Source of the DNA: a bacterium | GTDB taxonomy: Bacteria; AUK180 | Length of the DNA: 58,229 bases | Direction of reading: 5' to 3' | NCBI GenBank assembly: GCA_023133295.1 | Contig: JAGLWT010000050.1 | Coordinates: 1 to 58,229 of the forward strand | Shown here: positions 23,100 to 32,207 of the stretch, in pieces | How the letters are laid out: every line of letters starts with the position of its first letter | Position numbering within the stretch: the stretch's first letter is position 1 | Made by a program: the position numbers and the translations under genes | Notes under the pieces: model-generated | Seen by the model: only the letters and a program-made list of their open reading frames with translations | What the model was told of the DNA's origin: nothing | The model's database searches: none

Positions 23100-24107
23100 A
23101 TGAAAATATTGATATTGGGCGGAACAGTATTCTTGGGAAAACATATAGCGCAGATCGCTCTTGAAAGGGGCCATGAGATATCATTTTTCAATCGGGGGAT
23201 TTCAAATCCCGAACTGTTTCAAGACCAAATCCATTACAAAGGTGATCGTATAAAGGGCGATTATGACTCGATACGCGGAAGCTCATGGGATATTGTTATT
23301 GATCCTTCGGGTTACTTCCCGCGTCAGATCAAGGAAGCAGCGGATGCCGTAGACAGCGCATCTCTTTATGTCTATATTTCTTCTGTATCCGTATATCCCG
23401 ACCTTTCAGCGGATGCGGTAGATGAAGCATCTGAGCTGATCTCATTACCTGATACAAAGACCGAGAAGATCACCGGAGAGACCTACGGGGGGTTGAAAGC
23501 TCTCTGTGAAAAAGAGGTGCAGCGGTGTTTTTCTGAAAATTTCCTAAATATCCGTCCCGGCTTGATAGTAGGGTCGGACGACCCGTCAAACCGTTTCACC
23601 TATTGGCCCATGAGGTTGAATAAGGGCGGCGAAGTGCTTCTTCCCGGCGACCCCGCAAGGCAGATACAATTCATTGATGTCAGAGATCTTGCCGCATGGA
23701 CAGTATCTTCTGCTGAAAAAGGGCTCACAGGCACTTTCAATGCCACCGGCCCGGCGGAAGCTCTTTCAATGGCGGATTTCATTGAACAGTCGGCAAATGC
23801 GATATCCGCTGAGTATTCAGGCACTTGGATCCCAGATAAATTCCTTTTAGACGCAGAGCTGGGTCCGTATGTGGAAATGCCGTTGTGGATCCCAGATTTT
23901 AACGACACCGTAAATATTAAGAAAGCATTGGATGCGGGGTTGACATTCACCGAGTTGGAAACAACCGTGCGTGATACATTGGAGTGGGCGCTTTCTTCAA
24001 CAACGGGGAAGAAATATTCGGCGGGATTAGATGCCGTGAAAGAGAAAAAGATCATCAAAAAATATAATACTAGTGTACAGTTTCATAAAGACGGTAACAA
24101 TGGCTGA
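23100..24107 (+). CDS. NAD-dependent epimerase/dehydratase-like protein (atypical SDR), 3' end supplied by a MITE
   Basis: 335 residues. The N-terminal nucleotide-binding loop GGTVFLGKHI is the variant glycine motif of atypical short-chain dehydrogenases (CSP41/isoflavone-reductase-like, often annotated NAD-dependent epimerase). YISSVSVYPD, TYGGLKALCE (Tyr and Lys of YxxxK replaced by a Y-G-G-L-K arrangement) and NIRPGLIVG fit the fold. The substrate is unknown and may be a nucleotide sugar. AGGAG lies 7 bases before the ATG. The last 11 codons (SVQFHKDGNNG) and the stop lie in the terminal repeat of the MITE that begins at 24072, so the native C-terminus has been replaced. The upstream side also abuts a MITE end. 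Confidence 0.8.
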   Translation: MKILILGGTVFLGKHIAQIALERGHEISFFNRGISNPELFQDQIHYKGDRIKGDYDSIRGSSWDIVIDPSGYFPRQIKEAADAVDSASLYVYISSVSVYPDLSADAVDEASELISLPDTKTEKITGETYGGLKALCEKEVQRCFSENFLNIRPGLIVGSDDPSNRFTYWPMRLNKGGEVLLPGDPARQIQFIDVRDLAAWTVSSAEKGLTGTFNATGPAEALSMADFIEQSANAISAEYSGTWIPDKFLLDAELGPYVEMPLWIPDFNDTVNIKKALDAGLTFTELETTVRDTLEWALSSTTGKKYSAGLDAVKEKKIIKKYNTSVQFHKDGNNG

Positions 24108-24524
24108 TGCTATTTTGTTTCGTATTCCAGGCGTGAGGAGAATAAGATTGTTCAAAAGTTCAAAGGTTCTAAATGCAAATAAGATTCACATCCGTAGCCG
24201 AAAAACAGATATTTCGTTCTTGTCATTAGAATCGCCTGTAAAAAACATAGCATGCCGGAGCGAAGGAGGATATGGGACATGTCGTACGCCACAGGCGTTC
24301 GTCTGTCCCGATGCAGAAGTTCCAAGCAAAGAGTTGACAGGAAGCGAAGCGTGTAAATTCTTTGCTCCGAAAAAGAACTTCAGCCCGGAGGGAATGTCAT
24401 CTTTGGTCAATTTTTTCCTCTCTCTTCGCTTACGGACCACTAAGGGTACGCCGCACTCATTGTTCGTTGGAATTGACTCAAATCTAAGCATTCCATTGTC
24501 ATCGTATTTATGAAACAGCACACT
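24072..24524. mobile_element. MITE-like element, 453 bp (copy M3)
   Basis: Terminal repeats AGTGTACAGTTTCATAAAGA (left, 24072) and an inverted right end (complement AGTGTGCTGTTTCATAAATA) ending at 24524, both flanked by TA if the outer A is counted in the target. The interior has a TTGTTCAAAAGTTCAAAGG word, an inverted TTTTTCGGCTACGGATGTG segment, and the conserved right subterminal block. It encodes no transposase. A minus-strand frame (HKYDDNGMLRFESIPTNNE) recurs in other copies but has changed bases without clear synonymous bias. Confidence 0.85.
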
Positions 24525-24539
24525 ACGGAGATAATTAAT

Positions 24540-26978
24540 ATGAGAAAATATGTGCCGTTAATTGCCCTTGTTCTGCTTATTGCGATTTTTGGCTGTACCC
24601 GTCCGCTTGACAATGTGATATTGCGCGGCGAGAGAAAGATCGAGGGTTATAAGGATCCGCCTCCAGAGATCTCGCAATTGATCAATTCTGTAAAAAGCCC
24701 GTATCTGATCTTTGATAAAAAGGGCGAAAAGATCCTACTGATCGACCGTCCGGAATATCCCTCAATAAGGTCCCTTGATGTAGAGCAACTGGGATTGGCG
24801 GGCATCCGGCTGGATCCGGATAATTACGGCCCGAGTAGGCCCTGGACCTTTGACGGACTTCGCCTGATGGATGTTGTATCCGGAAATACGATCACAATAA
24901 GCGGATTAGGGGAAAATGCCAGATGCAGGACCTTTAAATGGTCTCCTGATTCAAGGTGGATCGCGTTTTTAGTTTACGAGGAGAAAGAGATACAGCTCTG
25001 GGTAGCGGACTCAAAGACCGGTGCGGCAAGGTCCGTGGGTAATAATGTCAATGCGGTGTATTGGGGCGACTCATTCGGATGGTCATCGGATTCGCTTTCG
25101 ATCTTTTATAAACAGAGCATTCCCGAGCTGCTAAAAGGTGTTTGCGAGCCCATTTCTCCTATGGTGAAGGAAAGCACCGGTGAAGGCGCGGCACAGATAA
25201 CCTATAAGGATCTTATGAAGAATGAAACAGATGTGAAGTTATTTAAGGCTTATACTACGGTTCAACTTGTTAAAGCTGATCTCGGCGGAAAGAATGTGAA
25301 GATAGGCGATCCCCGGATAATAATATATCTTGATATTTCTCCCGATGGCAAGTATCTCCTGATCGAATCTACGCACGAACCCTTTTCTTACACTGTTCCC
25401 GCATACCGCTTCCCTCGGAGAGTGGAGGTATGGGACATCAACGGAAAGGAACTTGTAGAGCTTGCAGATCTTCCTTTGATGGAGAATATCCCCACAATGT
25501 GGGAAACTGCTGAGCCGGGCATGCGTAAACTGCACTGGCGTTCGGATGTGCCGAGCACATTGTTTTACGCGATCGCCCAGGATGAGGGCGATCCCAGAAA
25601 GGATGTGCCATTTCGCGATAAGGGCTATCTGCTTTCCGCACCGTTCACGGAAGAGGGGAAGGAGATATTTACAACAGAATATAGATTCAAAAGCATTGAA
25701 TGGGGTAGGGACGACCTTGCCGTTGTCCATGAGAGATGGCATCCGAAAAGAATAAAAAGAATCTTTTTTATTGATCCTTCTTCCCCGGGAGAAATGAAAG
25801 AGGTGTTTTCATTGAACTCTGAGGATGTATATAAGGACCCGGGGGGATTTCTCACGACCGAAACAGATTCCGGCCATTTTGTATTGAGGTTTTCCCCCGA
25901 GGGTGACGGTCTGTATCTGAAGGGCAAAGGCGCCTCGCCCGATGGAGCGCACCCTTTTCTCGATAAATTAAATATTTCTTCCCTGGAAACGGAAAGGTTA
26001 TTCGAATCGGCTGCTGATGTTTATGAGTATGTGGTGAAGATGAATTATCCAAGCGCAGGACAAATTGTCACAAGGAGAGAGAGCGGTGATCAATTTCCCA
26101 ATTATCTGATCAGGGAGCTTGGCGGCGATAAAGAAAGTAAGATAACGGATTTTCCTCATCCTTATCCTCATATGAAGGATCTGAAGGGTAAATTTATTAC
26201 CTATAAGAGGAAGGATGGAGTTCAACTCTCGGCTAAATTGTTCCTGCCTCCTGATTATAAGAAAGAAGACGGCCCACTGCCTGTAATAATGTGGGTGTAT
26301 CCCAAGGAATTCAAGAGCGCGCGAACCGCCAGTCAGAGAAAGGGTTCGTCACATAGGTTCACCAATTTGGAATGGTGGTCGCAGGCGATCTGGGTTACAA
26401 GAGGATATGCAGTATTTGACGGCCCTACCATGCCTATTATCGGTGAAGGGGATACTGAACCCAATGATACTTATTTGAAACAATTGATAATGAGCGCTGA
26501 AGCCGCGATCGATAAGTTAAAGCAATTGGGTATTTCAGACGGTAAAAGAATTGCCATCGGCGGTCATTCCTACGGCGCTTTTACTGCCGCCAATCTTGTA
26601 GCGCACACCGACCTTTTCTCGACTGCGGTATGCAGGACAGGCGCGTATAACAGGAGCCTTACGCCCTACGGCTTTCAATCGGAACGCCGGACTTTCTGGG
26701 AGGCGCAGGAAACCTATATTAAGATGTCTCCCTTTATGAATACCGATAAGATAAAGGAGCCGGTCTTATTGATTCACGGAGCGAACGATTCCAATCCCGG
26801 AACATATCCGATACAGAGCGAGCGATTCTACGATGCGCTGAAAGCTCATGGGGTAACTGTGAAATTGGTAATGCTTCCATTTGAAGATCACTCGTATAAG
26901 GCCAAAGAATCGGTGATGCATGTCCTCTGGGAAACCGATCAATGGTTTGAAAAATATGTTAAGAACGCAGGAGAATAA
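24540..26978 (+). CDS. S9 family prolyl oligopeptidase-like serine peptidase, lipoprotein
   Basis: 812 residues from the ATG at 24540 (GGAG at 24527; the frame upstream lies in MITE sequence). The N-terminus is a lipoprotein signal with lipobox IFGC. Residues about 60-520 form the WD-like propeller (FKWSPDSRWIAFLVY, ISPDGKYLLIES). The C-terminal alpha/beta-hydrolase has the triad S677 in GGHSYGAF, D750 in HGANDSNPG and H784 in FEDHSY. The WVYPKEFKS and PIIGEGDTEPND segments resemble the S9D group (glutamyl endopeptidase-like). Role: cleavage of peptides in the periplasm or at the outer membrane. The gene starts 15 bases after a MITE end, and no promoter of its own is visible outside the element. 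Confidence 0.88.
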   Translation: MRKYVPLIALVLLIAIFGCTRPLDNVILRGERKIEGYKDPPPEISQLINSVKSPYLIFDKKGEKILLIDRPEYPSIRSLDVEQLGLAGIRLDPDNYGPSRPWTFDGLRLMDVVSGNTITISGLGENARCRTFKWSPDSRWIAFLVYEEKEIQLWVADSKTGAARSVGNNVNAVYWGDSFGWSSDSLSIFYKQSIPELLKGVCEPISPMVKESTGEGAAQITYKDLMKNETDVKLFKAYTTVQLVKADLGGKNVKIGDPRIIIYLDISPDGKYLLIESTHEPFSYTVPAYRFPRRVEVWDINGKELVELADLPLMENIPTMWETAEPGMRKLHWRSDVPSTLFYAIAQDEGDPRKDVPFRDKGYLLSAPFTEEGKEIFTTEYRFKSIEWGRDDLAVVHERWHPKRIKRIFFIDPSSPGEMKEVFSLNSEDVYKDPGGFLTTETDSGHFVLRFSPEGDGLYLKGKGASPDGAHPFLDKLNISSLETERLFESAADVYEYVVKMNYPSAGQIVTRRESGDQFPNYLIRELGGDKESKITDFPHPYPHMKDLKGKFITYKRKDGVQLSAKLFLPPDYKKEDGPLPVIMWVYPKEFKSARTASQRKGSSHRFTNLEWWSQAIWVTRGYAVFDGPTMPIIGEGDTEPNDTYLKQLIMSAEAAIDKLKQLGISDGKRIAIGGHSYGAFTAANLVAHTDLFSTAVCRTGAYNRSLTPYGFQSERRTFWEAQETYIKMSPFMNTDKIKEPVLLIHGANDSNPGTYPIQSERFYDALKAHGVTVKLVMLPFEDHSYKAKESVMHVLWETDQWFEKYVKNAGE

Positions 26979-26979
26979 G

Positions 26980-27270
26980 ATGAAATTATTATTAGCGCTA
27001 CTTTTGCTTACAGTACTTTTTGCCGGATGTGCCCCAGGTCCGAATTTTGTGGAAAAATTACCCGGAGAAAAGGCAGGTTTCTGGAAAGGGATTTGGCATG
27101 GATTGATCTCACCGATCACATTCATAATTTCCCTTTTTACCCGTGAGGTCAGATTTTATGAGATCCATAACAATGGGAATTGGTACAATTTCGGCTTTGT
27201 CCTCGGTGCCGGTCTTTTCCTCAGCGGTGGTATTTTAGGCAGAAAAAAAGTTAAAGGTAAATGCTGCTGA
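26980..27270 (+). CDS. Small lipoprotein with two hydrophobic segments
   Basis: 96 residues. The start at 26980 is one base past the stop of the peptidase gene (AGGAG in the upstream coding end), so the two are cotranscribed. A lipobox (LFAGC, Cys about residue 17) is followed by GFWKGIWHGLISPITFIISL, a short loop with YEIHNNGNWYNFGF, a second hydrophobic stretch (VLGAGLFLSGGIL) and a basic tail ending KGKCC. This pattern is seen in small conserved membrane lipoproteins of unknown function found in several phyla. Its exact family is not named with confidence. Confidence 0.6.
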   Translation: MKLLLALLLLTVLFAGCAPGPNFVEKLPGEKAGFWKGIWHGLISPITFIISLFTREVRFYEIHNNGNWYNFGFVLGAGLFLSGGILGRKKVKGKCC

Positions 27271-27609
27271 CACCGAAAGCAATTGACAATTATGAGAGAA
27301 AAAGGGAGTGAGATTCAAAGATGTGTGGAGAATGTTATCGTGTGATTCTATACCCATTCTCCCTCCACCCACCCTTAATATCCAGGGACGGAGGTGGTGA
27401 ATTTTTCAACCCACTTGTTTGATTAAATTGGATGTATTAAGTTAAAATATTCAACCTGCCGTCCCGTAGGCTGATAGCTCCGGCGTTCTATTATTATTGA
27501 CGGAATGTTCTAATGTAACAAGCGAAACAACGATTTTCCGGTTACGGGTGTGGATATTGTTTTCGTTTTCACGTCGTACCTCGTACTTCGTACTTCGTAC
27601 CTCCGTGTG
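27271..27609. repeat. Intergenic region dominated by REPIN-like block, copy 2
   Basis: No gene is seen. 27317-27550 matches 21273-21510 in order and sequence. GGGACGGAGG (27385) and CCTGCCGTCCC (27455-27465) are the inverted arms. It ends with a degenerate TTTTCCGGTTACGGGTGTG and CGTACTTCGTACTTCGTACC low-complexity sequence. Confidence 0.8.
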
Positions 27610-27638
27610 TTGCATATAGAGTGAAAATATTATACAAT
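27610..27638 (+). promoter_or_regulatory. Sigma70-type promoter for the outer-membrane protein/ABC exporter operon
   Basis: TTGCAT (27610-27615), 17 bp, TACAAT (27633-27638), followed by a GAAAGGTG ribosome-binding stretch before the ATG at 27656. Confidence 0.75.
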
Positions 27639-27655
27639 TATTGAAAGGTGCTATT

Positions 27656-28477
27656 ATGAGAAGAATTTCGATACTGTTTCTTGCGATTTTGGCTTCCGTT
27701 TCCGTGCTAGCCGGTGGTTTTACCGGCCGCCCGATTTTCGTAGATATCCCCGGCGGTGAAAATTTCGTGGATAGAGAGATGATGGTCAACTGGGATTTCA
27801 CTCTCGGCTCAACCAACTCACCTTTAAATGAAATACCCGAGCATGATATCTATTTCAACCCCAATTTCAGGTTTTCATTTTCTCCTGTCCCTTTCCTCCA
27901 GGTCTCGATATTTGTGAATAACTTCAAGCCTTTCGCGTCGGGAGCTAATATCGATTTCCACATCCTTGAAGAGGAGGGTAAGTATCAGCCCGCCCTGTTT
28001 ACAGGCATGCAGAATATCTCCTGGCAGAAATATATTTCTACCGAGGGAGACGCTGTGGAATACGATCATCTGACATATCAGGAACTTGACGTTGACGGCT
28101 TTATTACCAATGACAAATTGTATAATGCCAATTCCTTTTATCTCGCGGCATCAAAACATTTCGGGCCGTTCCTTCTCAATGCGGGCCTCGGCGCCGGCCG
28201 TTTTGTGGGTTTTGCCACTTGGTCGAAGAGGGTGAGTATTCAAAATGTTATTTCACTTTTCGGCGGGATAGCGTATACCTTGGATCTCAAGGGCACAATA
28301 ATAACCGCTTCCGCTGAACAGGACGGTAGAGATTTTAATATGGCGGTGAACGCTTCCTTTGATCCGGGACCTTTTTTAATGACGGTTTCACTGGGAGGCC
28401 AGAAATTGGAGCATTGGTTCCAGGATGCCGGTTTCCAGCCAAAATTCTTTATGGGAGTCACAATAATCTTTAAGTGA
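27656..28477 (+). CDS. Predicted outer-membrane beta-barrel protein upstream of ABC exporter
   Basis: 273 residues from the ATG at 27656; a TTG five codons upstream is less likely because AAAGGTG sits between them. A signal peptide (MRRISILFLAILASVSVLA) precedes regular strands (FRFSFSPVPFLQVSIFVNNF, FLLNAGLGAGRFVGF, FLMTVSLGGQKLEHWF) and a C-terminal GVTIIFK. It is consistent with a 12-14-strand outer-membrane barrel. Its stop overlaps the GTG start of the first ABC exporter subunit (GTGA), so the three genes form one operon and the barrel may serve the exported substrate. No known family was recognised. Confidence 0.7.
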   Translation: MRRISILFLAILASVSVLAGGFTGRPIFVDIPGGENFVDREMMVNWDFTLGSTNSPLNEIPEHDIYFNPNFRFSFSPVPFLQVSIFVNNFKPFASGANIDFHILEEEGKYQPALFTGMQNISWQKYISTEGDAVEYDHLTYQELDVDGFITNDKLYNANSFYLAASKHFGPFLLNAGLGAGRFVGFATWSKRVSIQNVISLFGGIAYTLDLKGTIITASAEQDGRDFNMAVNASFDPGPFLMTVSLGGQKLEHWFQDAGFQPKFFMGVTIIFK

Positions 28478-30294
28478 GTCCTTTAAAACGACTGTTCTCA
28501 TTTACCAGAAGGTATTGGTATAAATATGTCTTGGGACTGTTCGTTCTCTTTTTTACCGATCTCTTCATGCTTTTTACGCCGAAATTCACCGGTTTTGCCA
28601 TTGACGGCATAAGAAGTTTGATGGCGGGCGGGCATGTTTCCGCCAATATATTCACAGAGCGCTCCTTCCTCTTTCCCTACAATGAAATGGTAGAGAATCT
28701 GGCTAATCGCCTCGTATCTTCCGGATTGATATATTTTCTTCTTTTCGCCGCAGGTGTAATTTTGTTCGTCAACATACTTTCCAATCTTTTCAGGGTCTTC
28801 TGGCGTTTATTTATAATGAAGACCTCTTACAGGGTGGATTACGATATTCGGGATGTTTATTACAAAAAACTGCTTTCCCTGCCCATGGAATTTTATTCGA
28901 GATATTCCACCGGGGAGCTAATGTCCCGCGCCACAAGTGATCTTCACGCGGTAAGAATGACCGCCGGGCCGGGTATACTTGCGATGTTCGACCCGCTTTT
29001 TATGGGAGCGCTGGCGATCATCAATATGATATCGATCAATCCGAAGTTAACCCTTCTTTCATTGATCCCGCTCCCATTGATAGCTGTACTCGTATTTATT
29101 TTCGAGAGGATCATCTTCAAGTATTTCAAAGAGGTGCAGCAGAAATTTTCCTCTCTGACCAATTATTCGCAGAACTCTTTCAATGGGATCAAGATCATTA
29201 AAAGTTATACAAAAGAAGTTGAGATGGCGGACAGTTTCGATGAATTTTCCTCTTCATACCGTTCCAGTTTCCTGAAACTGGTCCGGGTCGAGGGCCTTTT
29301 CCATCCGATGATCATCTTATTTTCCTCGCTGTCTCTGATAGTTATATTGTACTTTGGCGGCAAACTCGTTATCGATGGCATCATTACGATCGGAAATTTT
29401 TATGCCTTTCAGATGTATTTGATGGCGCTTATCTGGCCCATGGTGGCGATCGGCTGGGTCATCACTCTATGGGCGCGCGGTATGGCATCAATGTTCAGGA
29501 TCAACGAAGTACTGGAAAGTGAGAATACATTGATCTGCGGAAAGGACAGCATCGACAAGATCAATAAGATCGAATTCAAGAATGTCTGGTTTAAATACCC
29601 CAAATCCAAGAGTTGGATACTGGAAGATATCTCCTTTTCGTTCAAAAGCGGCGAGAAGATCGCTTTCGTCGGGAAGATCGGCACGGGTAAATCCACGATC
29701 ACCGAGCTATTATTGAGATTCTATGACCCCCAAAAGGGCGAAATAATCATTAATGACAAGCCCATTAAGGAGTTCTCTTTGGAAACTTTGAGATCTTCCA
29801 TCGGATATATACCACAGGACAGCTTTCTTTTTTCAGAGTCGCTCAAGGATAATCTTGCCCTCTCTTTTGACAAAGATGATAATTTGATGGAAAGAGTGAT
29901 CATGAACGCGGGTTTGACAGATACGATCTCCGAGTTCAAGGACGGCCTTGAAACAGTAGTCGGCGAGAAGGGGATCACCCTCTCCGGCGGACAGAGGCAA
30001 AGGATGACCATTGCCCGCGCTCTGTACCGACAGCCGGCATTTATCATATTTGACGATTCCTTTTCTTCCATTGACTCTCACATCGAGGAGAAGATACTCA
30101 CCTCTTTGAGCGGGCAACTGACGGATGTGATGCAGCTTTTTATTGCCCACCGCCTTTCCACTATACAGAATGTGGACAAGATATTTGTGCTGAGATCAGG
30201 GAAGATCGTGGAGTCAGGGCGATACGATGAGCTTCTGAAGAAGCAGAATGAGTTCTACAGGATATATCTGACACAGCAACTGGAGGAAGAATAA
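28474..30294 (+). CDS. ABC exporter half-transporter, degenerate-site subunit
   Basis: 606 residues from a GTG start. Six transmembrane helices of the type IV exporter fold (about residues 15-340) precede the ATPase: Walker A GKIGTGKST, Q-loop IPQDSFLF, signature TLSGGQRQRM, Walker B FIIFDDSFSSID and H-loop AHRLST. The Walker B catalytic Glu is Asp (D-D instead of D-E), the usual mark of the subunit that forms the non-hydrolysing site in heterodimeric exporters such as TM287/288. The last base of its stop codon is the first base of the next ATG. Likely substrates are lipids, drugs or peptides; they cannot be told from sequence. Confidence 0.92.
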   Translation: MSPLKRLFSFTRRYWYKYVLGLFVLFFTDLFMLFTPKFTGFAIDGIRSLMAGGHVSANIFTERSFLFPYNEMVENLANRLVSSGLIYFLLFAAGVILFVNILSNLFRVFWRLFIMKTSYRVDYDIRDVYYKKLLSLPMEFYSRYSTGELMSRATSDLHAVRMTAGPGILAMFDPLFMGALAIINMISINPKLTLLSLIPLPLIAVLVFIFERIIFKYFKEVQQKFSSLTNYSQNSFNGIKIIKSYTKEVEMADSFDEFSSSYRSSFLKLVRVEGLFHPMIILFSSLSLIVILYFGGKLVIDGIITIGNFYAFQMYLMALIWPMVAIGWVITLWARGMASMFRINEVLESENTLICGKDSIDKINKIEFKNVWFKYPKSKSWILEDISFSFKSGEKIAFVGKIGTGKSTITELLLRFYDPQKGEIIINDKPIKEFSLETLRSSIGYIPQDSFLFSESLKDNLALSFDKDDNLMERVIMNAGLTDTISEFKDGLETVVGEKGITLSGGQRQRMTIARALYRQPAFIIFDDSFSSIDSHIEEKILTSLSGQLTDVMQLFIAHRLSTIQNVDKIFVLRSGKIVESGRYDELLKKQNEFYRIYLTQQLEEE

Positions 30295-32084
30295 TGAGAC
30301 ACGGCGGCGGAGGCATTTACTCCGATGATATTACCGGAAAGGTATTGGACCGGAAGATCTTAAAGCGACTTTTTACATTCTTCAAACCGTATCTCCCCGC
30401 CGCGATGGTCGCCTTGACCGTAGTGATACTGGCTTCTCTGGTGGATCTGGTCGGCCCGATCATCTGGGAAAAAGCGGTTGATGTCTATATACCCGCAGGT
30501 GACCTGAATGGCCTCGCTCATCTTGCCGGGATATATCTGATCGTCGTTATTTTCACATCGGTCCTTTTTTATGCGCGGATCATTATTTCAAGAACCCTTG
30601 GACAGAATGTTGTTTTCGATATCCGTTCAAAACTTTACCGTCACCTGACCCGCCTCTCGATGAGGTATTTCACAGGCAATCCCATCGGAAGGTTGACCAC
30701 CAGGGTAACAAATGATGTGGAGAGTTTAAATGAGCTTTTCACCGCAGGTTTCATTGAGATGATGGGGGATATCATCACCATTCTGGTCATATTGACAATC
30801 GTTTTGATAAAGGACTGGCGCCTTACACTTGTTATTATCGCCGTAGTTCCATTTTTAATAGTAGCCGTGGTCTTATTCCGAAAGACAATACAGCCGATCT
30901 ATCTGAAGATCCGAAAGACACAGGCGGAATTGAACGCATACCTCGCTGAGATCCTCGGAGGCATCAGGGTCGTCAAGGCCTTCACAGAGGAAATGAGGGT
31001 TTATAAAAAGCTCAATGAGAGAAATTGGAATTACTACAAGACCAATGAGAGATCTGTTCTGGCATATACCGTATTTTATCCTGTGATAGATATGCTGCAG
31101 GCATTGGCGGTCGCGGCAATAGTTTTCTATGGAGGTGTGCGCCTGCTTGGCATCGGTTCATTCGGCGGTGTTGCCGCAACACTTACTATCGGGAAACTTT
31201 TTTTATTTCTTCAGTATTTCAAGAAGATCTATCGTCCGATCTCTGACCTTGCTCAGAAATTCAATGTTCTTCAGAATGCCGTAGCTTCAAGTGTCCGTAT
31301 TTTTGATATACTGGATTCCGATGACATGATCAAGGATGAAGGCCAGATCACCGACATTAAAGGCGATTGCTTTCAATTCAAGGATGTAACCTTCTCTTAC
31401 GGCAAAGAAGATGTTCTAAAGGATATTTCCTTTCGTTTTGACAAAGGGGATAAGATCGCCCTTGTGGGATATACGGGTTCTGGAAAGAGTACCATAATCA
31501 ATCTACTATTGCGCTTCTGGGATATCGAAACGGGAAAAATAGTGGTAGACGGCAAGGATATCAAGGAATATGATTTGAACGCTTTGAGGAAAAAATTCGG
31601 ACTGGTACCTCAAGACATCTATCTTTTCGAAGGAAGCATTTTCGATAATATTATTCTGGGGAACAAGGATATTCCAAGAGAGAGAGTTGAAGAATCTGTT
31701 CGTCAAGTTGGTTTAGATAAAATACTGGAGAAATTTGATGCCGGCCTTGACCATAAGGTGGTAGAAGGCGGGACCAATCTTTCAGTTGGTGAACGCCAGC
31801 TGATCTCATTCTCGAGGATACTTGTATATGATCCGGAGATCCTGATCCTGGATGAGCCGACATCAAATATTGACACCGAAACAGAGGTTTTGATCCAGCA
31901 GGCTTTGGAAAAGGTCATTGAAGGAAGAGGAGCCCTGATGGTGGCGCATCGTCTGTCAACGATAAAGAATGCCGACAGGATACTTGTTCTCTCCCACGGT
32001 AAATTGGTTGAAGAAGGTACTCACAGTGAGCTTATAAAGAATACTTCGGGGATCTACTTCAAACTCTACCAAGCACAGAAATAG
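30294..32084 (+). CDS. ABC exporter half-transporter, catalytic subunit
   Basis: 596 residues, starting in the upstream stop codon. Six membrane helices (about 30-330) are followed by an ATPase with Walker A GYTGSGKST, Q-loop VPQDIYLF, signature NLSVGERQL, Walker B ILILDEPTSNID (intact catalytic Glu) and H-loop AHRLST. Together with the preceding subunit it forms a heterodimeric exporter with one full and one degenerate ATP site; this half supplies the hydrolytic Glu. LSxGERQL signatures are common in the canonical partner of such pairs. The operon also includes the outer-membrane barrel at 27656. Confidence 0.93.
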   Translation: MRHGGGGIYSDDITGKVLDRKILKRLFTFFKPYLPAAMVALTVVILASLVDLVGPIIWEKAVDVYIPAGDLNGLAHLAGIYLIVVIFTSVLFYARIIISRTLGQNVVFDIRSKLYRHLTRLSMRYFTGNPIGRLTTRVTNDVESLNELFTAGFIEMMGDIITILVILTIVLIKDWRLTLVIIAVVPFLIVAVVLFRKTIQPIYLKIRKTQAELNAYLAEILGGIRVVKAFTEEMRVYKKLNERNWNYYKTNERSVLAYTVFYPVIDMLQALAVAAIVFYGGVRLLGIGSFGGVAATLTIGKLFLFLQYFKKIYRPISDLAQKFNVLQNAVASSVRIFDILDSDDMIKDEGQITDIKGDCFQFKDVTFSYGKEDVLKDISFRFDKGDKIALVGYTGSGKSTIINLLLRFWDIETGKIVVDGKDIKEYDLNALRKKFGLVPQDIYLFEGSIFDNIILGNKDIPRERVEESVRQVGLDKILEKFDAGLDHKVVEGGTNLSVGERQLISFSRILVYDPEILILDEPTSNIDTETEVLIQQALEKVIEGRGALMVAHRLSTIKNADRILVLSHGKLVEEGTHSELIKNTSGIYFKLYQAQK

Positions 32085-32157
32085 GACTATGAAGAAGAAT
32101 GAGATCAACACAAGTATGAATTCTCACATTTTTATAAGAAAAAATCATTGTATCCCC

Positions 32158-32185
32158 TTGACAATTTTCAAAAATCATATATATT
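32158..32185 (+). promoter_or_regulatory. Sigma70-type promoter for the aminotransferase gene
   Basis: Consensus TTGACA (32158-32163), 16 bp, TATATT (32180-32185). AGGAG (32198-32202) then precedes the ATG at 32208. Confidence 0.75.
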
Positions 32186-32207
32186 TACTGTATAGACAGG
32201 AGTTAAG

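Noticed and set aside
22849..23103. An 84-codon frame upstream of the epimerase gene
   Set aside because: It is composed of low-complexity repeats inside the M2 element and runs into the next gene's start.
24186..24521. Minus-strand frame with HKYDDNGMLRFESIPTNNE, similar frames at 44690 and 54323
   Set aside because: It is shared only because the MITE copies share sequence. Base changes between copies are not concentrated at third positions, and starts and ends differ. It is not supported as a gene.
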